Of a stretch of 64,000 nt of DNA, positions 1-12,607 are shown one piece after another. The notes under the pieces were generated by a model. It made no database searches. It saw only the letters and a program-made list of their open reading frames with translations, and had not been told where the DNA came from. The position numbers and the translations under genes are program-made. The stretch spans positions 798,523-862,522 of the forward strand of contig JAESIW010000180.1 of assembly GCA_016802295.1 (NCBI GenBank). The letters run 5' to 3'. The DNA is from Brachionus rotundiformis. Lineage: Eukaryota > Rotifera > Eurotatoria > Ploima > Brachionidae. Within the stretch, counting starts at the first letter, position 1. The number at the start of each line of letters is the position of its first letter.

Positions 1-2200
1 AATTTATTTTTCAATTTAGAAAAAAAAACATATTTTTTATATTTATTCATATAAAATAGTTGTTATTTTTACTTTATAATTTTGTGGCTATAGAAAAAAT
101 TTGCTATTCTAAAACACTGATTTCATGAAAACTAATTTGAAAAGATGCCAATTGAATAACTAGAATGGTTCATTTAAAAACACTCAGTTCATCGTTTCTA
201 ATTTTTAATATAAATAAACAGTTTGCTAATAATTAAAAACTTTAAAGATAAAAAAGTGACAACACAAAAATATTCATGTCCAATATAAACTCCTAATACA
301 CTTTAAAAAGCTAATTGAGAATTTTTTATCAGTGAATAGATAAAAAATGTTCGAATATTTTTTTGATTATTATAATTTTAAAAATTACCTCTTGCCAAAT
401 ACGTAAACAAAAAATAAGATAATTTTGAAAAAAAATTTTCTTCTTTTTAATTTATTAATTTCAGTTCAATATTGACAAAAAATTTAATGTGACAATTAGC
501 ATCTTAAAATAATAAACATTTAAAAAATTTTGAATAATTAAATTTAATTTAACTCTTAGAATAATTAAGCAACCATAGAAAAAAACTGATAATTTTGAAC
601 AAAAAAAAAGCCCCATACTATTCAAGCTAATAATCGTTAATTTTTATATACCTTTGGCTAATAAACCAAAATGACGGGATGAAATTAATACTAAGTGATT
701 TTTAAGCTAAGCTTAAATTTTAGGTTATTTGGTCAGTCTTTTTAGGCTTATGTGTTGGACTAATTTAAATTGATTAATGAACAGACTTAAGCATGGTAGT
801 CGAAATCTATCTATTGAGCTAATCGCCACTAAAAGTCAAAAAAATCAAGACCTAAAAATCTCTGCTAATTGGAGAACTTTGGAAAAAAATTCAAATCTTA
901 AGTAAAAACTCGCGAGTAAACACTTGTATCAAGAGAATACCTTAAAATTCCAAAGCCTTTCTTGGAATTGTTAATTGGCGCTTAAAGACCAAACAATCTA
1001 ATAAAATATCTATGGTTGCTATAAATTTATTCTAATCACAAATTCTCATAAAAATTAGCTTAGCCCTAACTAATCACCAAGCTAACTGTTTAGGTCAATA
1101 TTTGAAATTAGGGCGCTGGCTATGCTTGACTTGATGCGCTATTTGGAACTAATTTGCCAAATGGGCCACTAAATTTGGAAAATTTAGCTACTTACACTGG
1201 TCAAGGGATCCGACTCTGATCGCTTGCAAAAATTTAATTTATTTTCATCCAAGTCTGAGTGCCACTAGTTAAAATTGGATTAATTAGAAAAAAAAATAGG
1301 CCAAGTTAAACCATAGAAAAGCCTTGATAGAATAAATGAACATTATACGAATAGATAAGATTTTATCTGCATGACCTAAATAGGCTTGAAAGCGGACATT
1401 TATTTGCCGTGGGGATTAGGCAAGTTTGGTCCCAAGCTAGCTCATGTTTAAGCAATATGATACAATTTAAAGCCTAAATAAGAATTAACACAAAAGCATG
1501 CCTTTGTTAAAATGGACCAGGTATTGAATAATACTCGACACACAACAAAAAAATAATAATAATAACAAAACAAAAACTTGAAAATTTAGCTCTTATCTAA
1601 TTAAGTGTCGTAGGCAAAATTCTTTAAATATTTCAAGTTAATTTTTTGTGCTACAATAGATAATTGCGAGAGAATAAAGTTTTGTAATGGCTTCAAGCTC
1701 GGCTTGGAAATAATGAAAGCCTTCCAAATGAGTCATAATAGATTTTGTGTTTTTGTTGTTGTTGCTCACTTTCACTCGATTACTTTCTTTACACGCTTAC
1801 TCTTCATATTCTTATAAATTCAAATTTTAAATGAAAAGAATAATTTATTCTTATTTTACCTAAACAAATATTTTTATTCTATTATGCTAAGTTTATGCTA
1901 TAAATGTTTGAATTTGAGCCATTCTTAATTCAAGTTTATTTTAAAAAATAAAAAAAAATGTCAAAATTCTGTGTATATTATTATACGTTAATTTCTCATT
2001 AAGGTAACTAACCAATTTGTTTATTTTAATGCTAATAAAATTAAAAATCTATTTTTGGTTCTTAATTATAAGCTTTGGTTTATTGGCATGTTTAGCATTG
2101 CGAGACAATGTTTGAATAAAGTTTTGATTAAATTTACATTTGGTCTAAATGAGAGACTTTATTGAGAGAAAGATTAATTTGCACTCCAAGAGAATAATTC
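1..2200. other. AT-rich spacer, no gene recognised
   Basis: No open frame of note and no motif I recognise on either strand. Bases about 660-1750 are visibly less AT-rich and less repetitive than their surroundings, but all frames are interrupted. A short AAT-rich simple repeat lies near 1548-1565. Confidence 0.5.
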
Positions 2201-2217
2201 AAATGAATTAAATTAAA

Positions 2218-2275
2218 GCAAAATCCTAATGAAAGATAGCACTATTCAAATTTCCAAAATTTGTGAAAATGACTC
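2218..2275. repeat. Short dispersed repeat, copy 1 (partner at 3697-3752)
   Basis: A block of about 50 bp containing 'ttccaaaatttgt' resembles 3697-3752 in direct orientation. Both copies lie beside LINE fragments, so they are probably parts of two decayed copies of one retrotransposon. Alignment was by eye. Confidence 0.4.
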
Positions 2276-2619
2276 AGCTAAATATTTAATCTTTGACGGT
2301 TTTTAAAGAAATTGAAATTGAATAATTGTATTTTAAATCCTGGTTTTTCATTATATGAGTTATCTTTTGATGAAATTCAAAAAAGCTTTAAATACATTTT
2401 CTTTATAAAGATTGCTTGAAATTGAAATCTATTCCAAATGCCTGCAAGTCATTTATTCAAAGACAAAAGTGATAAATCAGAAATAAAAAACAGGACAATT
2501 TCGGTTTCAGTTCTGTTCTGCAAAAATTGCATTGGCTTGTCAAATCTCAAGCAAATAATATATTTTTTAAAGCCTAAAAGATATGGTTTTATCGATATGA
2601 TTTACTTTTGAATTAGTGA

Positions 2620-3410
2620 TTTTTCAGCGAGAGGAAACAAAGAGTTTTTTTGGGTTTATCCATGTCAAGTAAGTTAGATGTAATCAGCGAAATACCTCAA
2701 GGATCAGTATTGGGACCCCTAATTTTTTTGATATTTATAAACGATCTTTGAACTCGTTTAGTAAATAAATATGAGAAAGATCTCAATGATACTAAAGTTT
2801 TGTCTGAAATTAGTAGCTCACAAGATAATCTAGTATTTCAAAAAGACACAGACTTAATTTCAAGCTGATCACTTAATTGGTCTTTGGATTTGAATATAGA
2901 AAAATGCAGTGTAGTGCATGTTGGTTCAAAAAATCCTCTGTTAAATTATACCATATTTGGCAGATACGTTACAAATAATTTTTCTAAAACGATTCTTGAA
3001 AAATATTTAGGTATTAATATTCAAAGTGACTTGAAGTGGACTCACCATGTAAAATATTCCACGAGTCGTGGAAATTGACTCGAAAAAGTTTCAGGAATTT
3101 AAACATTGATACATTGAGAATTCTCTACACTAGACTTCATTTAGAGTTTGCCATAAAGTTCTTAATTTAACTAATCTCAAAATAAGAAGGACGAGGGGAT
3201 TCTTAATATAACTTTTGAAATTATCCATTTTGAAAATGGTATAAATTATTCTCGAAATCAGTCGTTTATCTTAAGAATACAAGACAAACGCATAGTTAGA
3301 GAAGATGTGAAAAATTGCATGCAACGATATCATTTCTTAACAGGTCGAGTTGTCAATGTCTGAAATAGTCTGCCTCAGTACATCATCAAATCCGGATCAT
3401 TCATTAACTT
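2620..3410 (+). pseudogene. Non-LTR retrotransposon (LINE) reverse transcriptase, C-terminal relic
   Basis: Around 2663-2750 the plus strand reads as an RT core motif, IPQGSVLGPLIFLIFINDL, followed at once by a stop. An open piece at 2884-3078 continues as the thumb and connection region, with LNIEKCSVVHVG and then LGINIQSDLKWTHHVK, typical of CR1/Jockey-type LINEs. Further down, near 3340-3400, is the usual C-terminal signature RVVNV*NSLPQYIIKSGSF. Stops and frame changes separate the pieces, so the copy is dead. This RT would copy its own RNA at a nicked target. The exact clade cannot be assigned from these fragments. Confidence 0.75.
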
Positions 3411-3474
3411 ATAATTTACTGCCATAGCTTCGAAGAAGCTTTACACGATAGGTTCATTATTTACTACTACTATT

Positions 3475-3699
3475 TTGAATCTAACAATTTTTTTTTTAAA
3501 TGGACAACATGTTTTCAGACCTGGGCATTCATGCCAGACTGTATTTCACCAATATTTTAGTGAATTTAATCTTGCCAAAGAAAAGAAACTTACTATCTTA
3601 TCACTTTTCATAGACTTTAGAAAAGCTTTTGACGCGATTGATCCTAATCTTCTTAATTTGTACTCTAAGGGAATAATTGAAATTATCAAATTAATCTAA
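3475..3699 (+). pseudogene. LINE reverse transcriptase, N-terminal fragment
   Basis: The 74-codon frame holds an early RT block: FRPGHSCQTVFHQ, then LSLFIDFRKAFDAIDPNLL. This matches the conserved 'F+.GHS..TAL' and 'D.+KAFD.+....LL' motifs of non-LTR RTs, where the first catalytic Asp sits. The frame closes before the YxDD region. In a LINE this block precedes the one at 2620-3410, so the two are either a rearranged copy or two separate insertions. Confidence 0.7.
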
Positions 3700-3752
3700 A
3701 ACCCTACTGAAAGATAATACCATTTCTATTTCCAAAATTTGTACAGATCAAA
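3697..3752. repeat. Short dispersed repeat, copy 2 (partner at 2218-2275)
   Basis: Direct-orientation match to 2218-2275 over about 50 bp, sharing 'ttccaaaatttgt'. It lies directly after the RT fragment ending at 3699. Confidence 0.4.
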
Positions 3753-3859
3753 TGTTTACGTTCCTGATAATTGCTTATTAATTACTTATTTGTAAACAAT
3801 TTGATAAGTAGAATAGGCCAAAAAGTTTTAAACCTGGATTTAGATGTGTTTATAGCTCC

Positions 3860-6800
3860 AAAAATTATGTTTAGTTGACTATTAATTTTAATTATTAACA
3901 AGTTGAATTATAAAGGTAAATATGAGTTAATTTTCGCATTAGATTTTTGTTTATAGACTAAACAAGCAATTAGTTTTTAAACTTGTCTCTTACTCTCTCT
4001 CTCAATATTTAAAATAGATTTGACAAAATTTAAATAAATTATTGAAATTAATATTTATACTTTTTTGTTCCTTTAAACAAACAATATTTCGTGCTCGAAG
4101 CCTAAACTCTGGAGAATAATCGTGATTATGTTTGATCCTTTAAAACAAGAAAAGGTAATATAAACAGGAAATTAGTAAGAAAAATTGACCCGTATAGATG
4201 GAATACAAAATAAATAAAAAATCTTGAATTAATTAAAATTTTTAAATTTAAATTATAACTTTCATAACCCTAATCTCAAACGCTGTTATCTAATGTTTTC
4301 TAACTTCTTTTAATCCTTTAAGTTTTTTATCACTCATCATCATTAATTTTTGGTTTAAAAATTCTTATCCTTATAATCTCATACAAAATTAAACACAATT
4401 TGTTAATTCAGTAAAATGCGTCAAGAAAAATAAATATATATATTTTAGTATTTTAAATTTTAATATAATTTTAGCTATTTATTTTTAAATGCGAACATAA
4501 ACAAGATTTCTTAACACTACCTAACTTGGTAATAAAATAAAAATAATAAAAAATTTTAATCAAAATGATGTAATATGGAAAAAAATCAAAGCAGCAAAAA
4601 AATATTTGAAAACTAGTCAAACAAATTTTTGGAACGAGCTGGGTTCTCTATCTTTTTGATTGTGATAAATAAATATGTTTAACAAAAAATTAAAAATATT
4701 GTCGTAACTTGAGAATATATTTTTTTTCAAATAAAAATTAATCATATAATTTAATAGAAATAAGATTTAAACTTTATTTTGCAATTATGGCCAAGCTTTC
4801 GGGATAGTTAATGAAATAACCCAAGTCTCTGTTGGTGCATTTTGTCCCACTAATATTGTGTAATCTGAGCCATTGTTTAAATACTTATTTATTTTATTTT
4901 ATTTACCTCTACAAGTTCTTTGACTGAGATTTTCAATAATTTAAATTTAAAATTAACTTCACTGGCTAATTAAAAAAATAATAAAGCAATATAAACTAAT
5001 TTAAAAGTATTCAACTTGACAAAAATTGAATAAAATTTAATACCTATCCAATTGTCAATAGAAAGAAAGTGACCAAACAAAAAAACAAATAATTGAAATA
5101 TCCCTAGTTCATGTTTTTGTTAAGGTTAAACTGGAATTTAGTACCATGTTGTGAAAGTCATGAAAGAAAACCCTGAGAATTTTCGCATCGTTTGTTTATT
5201 TTTTTATTTTCGAAAAGAATATTAGTTAAATATGAGTCTTAATTTAGAATTTATTTAAACCATTCGGATAAAAAATGCACAAATTTAACTATTAATTTCG
5301 ATTATTAAATGTTTTTAACCTTTGTGTTTATTGATTTAAAAAAATCAAAATATTAAATTTTGCTGAATGATTTTATAGTCTTCAAACATTATGTAAATTT
5401 ATAAACAAATTTTATTTTTATTGTTCTTCAAACAAAATTCATGCTTCACAACCATATAAAAATGCTTTTGCGTGCTTTTAAAGGTATTGAATACTAATTT
5501 ATAAATGAATGTATAATTTTAAAATTTTTTTCCCCTAAAAGTTATGTTTAAAATGAGTACAAATAAAAAGGATTTTTGTATTTATTAAAATTAAAAGTTT
5601 AATAGAAAACTGAAATCTTAGAACCCGTAATGCTCCTATCTGTTTAGTTTCTGTAATTAATCTAAGATTTACTAATTCTTTAACTTATTCCCTTAAAATC
5701 GCTTCGTGATATCTACCCTCAATTTAAATTGAGATTTATTTTAGGCAGATATTAAATTAAATATTTTTAGGAAATGGATTAAGGACAAAAATATTTCAAA
5801 ATTTTTATATTAAAAAAAATAAAAAAAAGTTATATATTTTTTGCCTAAATAGAGATAAAGATCACAATTGGTGAGAGATAGCATGTGTTTAAAAAAAACC
5901 GACTTATATTTTTAAATAATTTATTAAGTTCAAGATTTTTTGAAAGCAGCGATAAACCATTAATTTCACAGATGTTAATTAATATTCCAGAAAAGAGACG
6001 AAAATAGAAAATAAATTTTTTAATTTAAGGAAATATGTTATTGATAAACTAAAATTAAGAAAAAATTTTTTTCAATTTTATCTTAAGGAATGAAAATTAA
6101 TTCTAATACTTTAGATTCAGAACGAGTGCAATTAATTAACTTGGCAGAGTGAAGGGCCTGCTGCTTGAGTTGAAGATAATAGCCAAAGGATAGCCAAGCA
6201 ATCAAGAAAAGATAAAATTCTATTTCTAAAAGAGTGTTTAAAAAGTGGATCAATTTATCTCCGTCTTCTTTTGGATAAATATTGTTTTATAGTTAAAAAA
6301 ATACCACAAGTCTCTTTCATAAGATAAGTTAGAATAAAAATATTTTCAACAAAGGCAAGATCATACTTCACCTGCGCTATGTGGGTCGTTCATACTCACT
6401 TATTTTTATTAATCAATTATCTTCTAAAATTAAATGTAAGTAAATTTAGCTTTTGCAGACTTTAGATTGTTTATTACAAAATCAGCTTTATTTATTTGAT
6501 TTAATTTAAATTAATATCTTGTTTATTATATCAAGTTTTCAGCATAAGTAATTATAGAATATCTTAAATACATAGTGGCAGACAATTATCATGAAAGTAA
6601 AGGAGGGAAAACTTTTGATCCTAAATTATGAACTACCAGAAAAAATCTAGTTACCAAAGAATGGTAAAAACATTACATTTATAGACTTTGAATAATCTTG
6701 AAAATTATTTAGACTTTTTTCTAATAATTTCTAACGAAGAAAATCAAAAAAATTAATCATTCTTAATTATTAGTTATTTATTTAGTTATTTATTTGGTAA

Positions 6801-7510
6801 ACAAAAGACACTGCTTGAAAACAATAATAAAATTAAGACAGTTCAAAATCGGATTTATTGAAGAGCAGAAACAAAAATAGGCCATAGAGAGATTTATAGT
6901 TGAAGAAGGATATCTTCCTTGGGTGCTCGATATGGATAACAACCAAGAATTGACCCAACTAAATGATAAAAATGATTTGGTAATTTTAAATCATGCCTGC
7001 TTCCAATTTTTTACCATGCATTGTTGTTACAAAATATATTTCTACATTTTTCGGTATTAAAGCTCATAAAGCTCGCAAGGTAAACTTTTTTCATTGCCTT
7101 ATCCATACCAAATATGCGTTCACCAATATCAAATCAATTGTTTATAGTAAATTTTAAATGATTGTCGAACAATTTCAATAAAAAAATTTAAGAATGGATA
7201 AAAATAAAAATTTATCATAATTATAAAAGTCATCTATTTGTTAAAAAAGCTTATGAACATCAATTTAATTTCAATGAAAATTAATTTAGGGGTTAGATAA
7301 ATAAATAGAGATTGAATAAAATAAATAAAAAAATAAAAAATAGATTTTGACTTTCTCTACAGTTTTGATTTCTTAGTAGAAAAATTGTAAAAATTGATAC
7401 TTTTATTCATAAAAAACTAAAATTATATTTATTAAAAACTATGTGATTTAAATTAATTATCTTAAATCAAACTGTTTGTATTCTAATGCTTATCAATCGA
7501 ATTTAATTTG
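3860..7510. other. AT-rich spacer with possible coding scrap at 6883-7060
   Basis: No gene recognised. On the plus strand, 6883-7060 stays open for about 58 codons and has less biased composition than its surroundings (it reads EEGYLPWVLDMDNNQELTQL), but it has no start, no family match I know and a stop just upstream. It may be a relic of a gene or mobile element. The rest is A/T-rich sequence with homopolymer runs. Confidence 0.4.
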
Positions 7511-7518
7511 AATATTTT

Positions 7519-8733
7519 CTAATTTTTGTAGAAAAATCTGATACCAAATTCAAAAGATGTTTGTCCTCTGGAATCCAATTCACCATTCATTATGACATGA
7601 TCATTTTCGATTTTTAGACTATCAGACATCTTCAATATTTCAAATCTACCACCAAAATTTTCTTTAAAGTCATAAGTAATTTTTCTATCTTTTTTGTTTT
7701 TGATAAAGACGCCAACTTCATATTGGCTCATATCTTTATTATGAACAATTGTTTTCACTTTTCGTTCATAAGATATCTCTGGGTCCGATCCCACATTCAA
7801 ATCGGCAAATTCATCAGCACTTAAATCACCAATTGAAGATTGTCCAACTACTCGACCATCTTCGCGAACAGTTACAGTGCCAGCTGGTAAAAAGTCACTA
7901 CTTTTTATCTTATAGACCCTTTCCGATTGACCTTTGTTATTGGTATGGCAAAAGTAGCTTCTCATTAATGCAATTCTCTTCATTTCAATGGTTGGTGCAA
8001 CAAATGGCAAACTAAATGTACTTCTTGGTGACAAGGAATAAGCATTTTTGATCGAGTACATGTACAAGCCAGCCACTTCTCCTTCTGACTGAATCATAAC
8101 ATCAGAATTATACGAGCGCGGAGCTGATTTACAAAGCATCATGGCTTCAGCTCGATGGCGACGTGGTTGTCTAATTGATACATCACCACCGAATAGCTCG
8201 GTCTTGTCGATCGAGTACTCCTTCATGGTGTCGTTTCTAATGTCCGCCCAGCCTTGAAATGTATTGCTGTCACCTTGTACATTAAATGAATATCTAGGCT
8301 TCCAACTAATGCCAGACATCAAATAGCTAAGTATTCCTGGACCATCTTTGTCAAATACAAAAGTGACCTCAGTGCCTGTTTCTTCGGGAATTTCAGAAAA
8401 CTCAATTTGGCTTCTGTCCACATTAAAGAAACGATTTGTTTCCAAATCTTGTACCAATGAATCCCTGGATCTTATCATTTTTACCTTTCTTAACTCTTTG
8501 TTTCTGTATACATGAATTTCTTTGCCCTCAACATTGTTTTCTCTAAGAACTGATTCCATTGATTTCAGATCGACCCCCTCAAGGTTCAGACTGCCTTCAA
8601 TTATGTTATGGAAAAGATCCTGTGGTATGTAAACTTGGTGAGGCGATTTAGCATTTACGTCTTGTCTAATTTCGGTAAAAGATGGATAAATGCGAATCAT
8701 TGTATTTGAAGGTTTGTTTTCCAGCTCGGACAT
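7519..8733 (-). CDS. DUF4139 domain protein of unknown function
   Basis: Single-exon frame of 404 residues on the minus strand. Residues about 135-400 resemble DUF4139. The pattern starts with GISWKPRY (141-148), then GWADIRNDT (161-169), then a block near 285-300 with LPAGTVTVREDGRVVG, and a terminal beta-rich stretch. The N-terminal 130 residues are charged and contain no signal peptide or membrane segment, so a soluble intracellular protein is likely. Members of this family have no agreed biochemical function. Just upstream of the ATG the minus strand reads 'ttttttacag', which could be a splice acceptor, so a 5' UTR exon is possible. The frame is open throughout and its composition differs clearly from the flanks. 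Existence of the gene is near certain; the family call is from memory of the motif pattern. Confidence 0.8.
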   Translation of the reverse strand: MSELENKPSNTMIRIYPSFTEIRQDVNAKSPHQVYIPQDLFHNIIEGSLNLEGVDLKSMESVLRENNVEGKEIHVYRNKELRKVKMIRSRDSLVQDLETNRFFNVDRSQIEFSEIPEETGTEVTFVFDKDGPGILSYLMSGISWKPRYSFNVQGDSNTFQGWADIRNDTMKEYSIDKTELFGGDVSIRQPRRHRAEAMMLCKSAPRSYNSDVMIQSEGEVAGLYMYSIKNAYSLSPRSTFSLPFVAPTIEMKRIALMRSYFCHTNNKGQSERVYKIKSSDFLPAGTVTVREDGRVVGQSSIGDLSADEFADLNVGSDPEISYERKVKTIVHNKDMSQYEVGVFIKNKKDRKITYDFKENFGGRFEILKMSDSLKIENDHVIMNGELDSRGQTSFEFGIRFFYKN

Positions 8734-8759
8734 TTTTTTCAGAATTCAGCTCAATCTGT

Positions 8760-11700
8760 AAAAAATAAATATTCTCTAAAAATTCAAAATATAAATTTTA
8801 GAATGCTATATTTATATTATAAAATTAGTAACATAATTTTATTTTGAAATTACCTCTCTCGTACATAAAAAAAAACCTAAATTTTGGATAATGTTTTAAA
8901 AAAATTTGAAAAAAAAATTCTATTTTAATTTATAAATTCTAAAATTATGATTTTGACTTATTAGATATTTTTAGATAATCTATTAAAATTATATCTTTTG
9001 CATTAAATCTTCATTGGTTTTATCTATTGATAGTATAAATTAAAATTCATATGGTATTTACCATAATTTATTTGAATGTACCATATTAGAGAGAGAATTA
9101 TGCCATTTTTAAAAAATGCTTTCTTTTTTAATGAATTCTTGACAAAAATACTTATTCTCATCTTGTTTCGAATTTAATTAAATTTTTATTAGTTTTATTC
9201 TTATAAAGTCGGAAAAACATTTAAATTCAATGAGGCTATAAGGCATTTTCAGTTGTTGCATAATTTTTGTATAAAAAATTTGAATAAAGCACAATAAGAG
9301 TTTTTTATTTTTAATTATTTTTCTTAATGATTTAATTAAAAATATAAACTGAACATGATTTTAAAAAAGGTAATTTTATAATTTATTTGTAAATCGCTTA
9401 ATTTTTAATTAAATCTATTAAAGAGAAGTCATTAGTCATCATTTTAGTTTGCCAGAAAGCTACTGGCAAAAATAAAGCTAAATTAAAAAAAAATATTCAA
9501 TTTATATTAAAAATTAAATTTTATTTCTTAATTTGATAGTTAATCTAATTTTCTTGCATCAGGTAAATTTGCCTTATAATCTTGATTAGAAAAATCAAAA
9601 GGTCTTTTCATCGATATTTTGTTATATTATTTTTTACATCTTATTCTTATAAAGTGATAGTTGATAGTTCTGAAAATAGAAAGATTATTTGACCATATAC
9701 ATAGAATCTTTATTTAGTATTAAAATTTTTTTATTTTAAATTAAATGATAAATGATAAATTTATGATTTCGAATAATCTGAAGAAAAAACAACTATGATA
9801 TTGGAAATTATTTAAGTGAAAAAATCCTTACTTAATTTTTATCACATTATTTTATATATTGATAAAATTAAATTGCTTAAAACTGAATATATTTGGTTTG
9901 AATTCGGATTTGTGTGGATTTTTGGCCACCCAGAAATCTTTGGATGGATCACTCGATTGTTCTTACTTCATTTGTTTCCTGGGTGATTGATTCTCTTTTT
10001 TAATTTATTAATTAGTTTTTAAAGTTAGACGCAATAGATAAGAATAAATGATAAATTTTTTAATTTTTGTGTGCGAATTCATTATTAAATAAATTAATCT
10101 TTTTTATAAAGTTTAATTTCAAACAAGAGTCATTTAGAACATCTTAAATATGCTTTTTAGAAAATGTATCAATTATTAATCAAAATGTTTTAAATTTTTT
10201 TGAAAATATTAAAATTATTAGGAAAACTATTAACTAGAGATAATTATAGACTCAATCATAAAAAGTTTACAACAAACTTTATTTAGAAAGTAATATATAT
10301 GAACAAAACTCGATTTAAAATCTTTATTAAATTAACCAGTATTAGATTACAAAAATTTTAATCATTTAATTTTTTAAAGTAATTTAAAACTCGAAAAATA
10401 TTTTCATAAACTAATTTTTCCAAAAATAAGTTAGAACTAAATAAAACTATTTTTTTCTATTTATTTAAATTAATTTCTTCGAATTTCTTTTTATAGAAAA
10501 CTGTTCTGAGAAAAATTTGGCATCATAAACAGAATTAAAATGCCATTTTGCAGATTTTGATCCTGAATTAGTGGAATAATCAAAATCTTAAACTCTTATT
10601 TGATTAATAGTTCTTAAAGTCATTAATATTTTGATTTATAGGTAGAAAGAAGATTTTAATTAATATTTCTATTATTTGCAAACGAAAACTGAGTTAATTT
10701 TATTTTTATTTCTAAACGAGTAAAAAATGAAGTAAATAATCATAGGACTTTTTAAACTCACTAATTTGCTGAGATAACGACTTCATAGATAATAAATCTT
10801 TGGATGTACTCATCAAGACCAAGTTTTTTTTTTTTATTTTACAAAACATCAATTGACCATGTTTTTAATTATAAATATTCGAATTTTGGAATTAAAAAAA
10901 ATTAAAAGGACATGTGAACCAACCCAAAATTGATTTTTTAAGGCAAATTACCAAAACAGATACTATAGAATTAGAAAAGACCAAAAATACTCACGATCAC
11001 CAAGTTTCATAATTTTTGAAGATTTCGTTACTTTGGAAATATTTTGTACTTAATATCTCAGGATCAGAATAACTTTATGATCTCGCAGGCCCCTCGGGGG
11101 CCCCTCTTAATATAATCTTTGTAAAGACGCTGGGAGGTTATGGATTAGATGAATTTTTTAAAAATTTAGAAAATAAACCTTTATTCTTTAATAATTTTTG
11201 CATTTCTAGACGGAAACAGCAGAATTCTAAGGTCTTATAAACCTGACGATCAATGATCTTATAAATTCACGATCAATTAAAAAAAGTGACGATCAGATTA
11301 ATTTTTGTCTACAATCTTGTGATCAAAATAAGAAATTAAAAGAAAACGACTCAGCAAAAATTAAATTCTATAATTAAACAAATTTAATGTTTGATGAAGA
11401 GTTAAATTGATAATTCCAAATAATGGAAAAACTAGTAGAAAATAATAATATTTTATAAACAATAAATAATTAACCCTCTCTATTTCATTTTAATGATTTT
11501 CCAGTAAATTTGTATTTCAATTTTTGTTGAAATCTTGAAGAGACTAAATCTGGGTGATACATATCTTGAACCAGCTGATCCATTCTGTAGAAGTATCGAT
11601 CTGTTTGATTGAAAAATAATGAGTTATATTTGTGTTATTTTAAGAGACACAATGGTAAAAGAGTTATCACTTGTCAATTTTTTTAATTAGGTAAATTATG

Positions 11701-12590
11701 TTTAATAAATTTTTTAATCTAGAACATTTTTATTAATCTAATTATAATTTTGTAAATAAACTGAACGATATTTTAAAAAATTCCAATTATCAAAATTATT
11801 TTTGGAAAGATTTTTAAATGATTTAATCTAAAGTCATTTAAAAATAGTATAAATTAGAATTGTAATCAATGTAAGTTTTTTTGGAGGCTTCAGCAATACA
11901 ATTCGTAGAAATAAGTAAGACTTAAGTCAGACAAAATATTTGACTGCTAAAGATAAATACGAATCTTAATTTTTGAATGAAATATTGTAATTTTGTTTTA
12001 TTTAAAAGGTATTTAAAAGTTTGTGAACATGTTTGAAGAATTACAAAGCTTTTTTTACCAAATAAAAAATAAAATAAATACAAATGAGAAATATACATTT
12101 TTATTCTTTGAAAAAAACTATATTTGATTATTTTAAAAATGCTTGAAAAAGAAAGTAATAAACATTTAATAATTAATCATTCAGTAAAATTTAAGATGAT
12201 AAGTTAAAATCTCTTGATCAAATAATTTACAAGATTACACAAAATTTGGACAATTTGAAGATAGTACTCAAATTTGAGCTTAGCAACCAAAAAGGCAATA
12301 AACATCAGAAAATGTCACGCGATTAAAAAAATTATCTTAGATTTTTTCTTTATTAAACAATTCATAAAATATTCTAATAAAATAAACTAATAACTTAATC
12401 AAAATTTCTTGCTGTGATTTAAATTATAAAAATAATCTTAGATACGTGCTAATTCTAGCAAAATAAACTCATTAGGTAACAATTATCTCAAATTAGCTTT
12501 TGATAAACGTATCTAAGAGGATAAACAAAAATTTTATTTTCAATTTTTATTTGTGTCAGATTTTCCTCTTTAAATATTTTTATTTTTAAT
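8760..12590. other. AT-rich spacer, no gene recognised
   Basis: No supported frame. A GC-rich hairpin at 11088-11102 is listed separately. Around it, 10990-11335 repeats the word GATC or CGATCA in varied contexts. This stretch separates the DUF4139 gene (-) from the ODF3-like gene (+), so both upstream regions fall inside it. Confidence 0.5.
11088..11102. repeat. GC-rich hairpin in AT-rich DNA
   Basis: 'ggcccc' at 11088-11093 pairs perfectly with 'ggggcc' at 11097-11102 across a 3-base loop, and 'ggggcccc' (11097-11104) is itself a palindrome. It is the strongest local GC cluster seen in the flanking kilobases. There is no evidence of function. Confidence 0.6.
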
Positions 12591-12607
12591 TAATTAAAAG
12601 GAACCAA

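Noticed and set aside
7749..8015. 88-codon frame opposite the DUF4139 gene
   Set aside because: Antisense shadow of a well-supported coding region.
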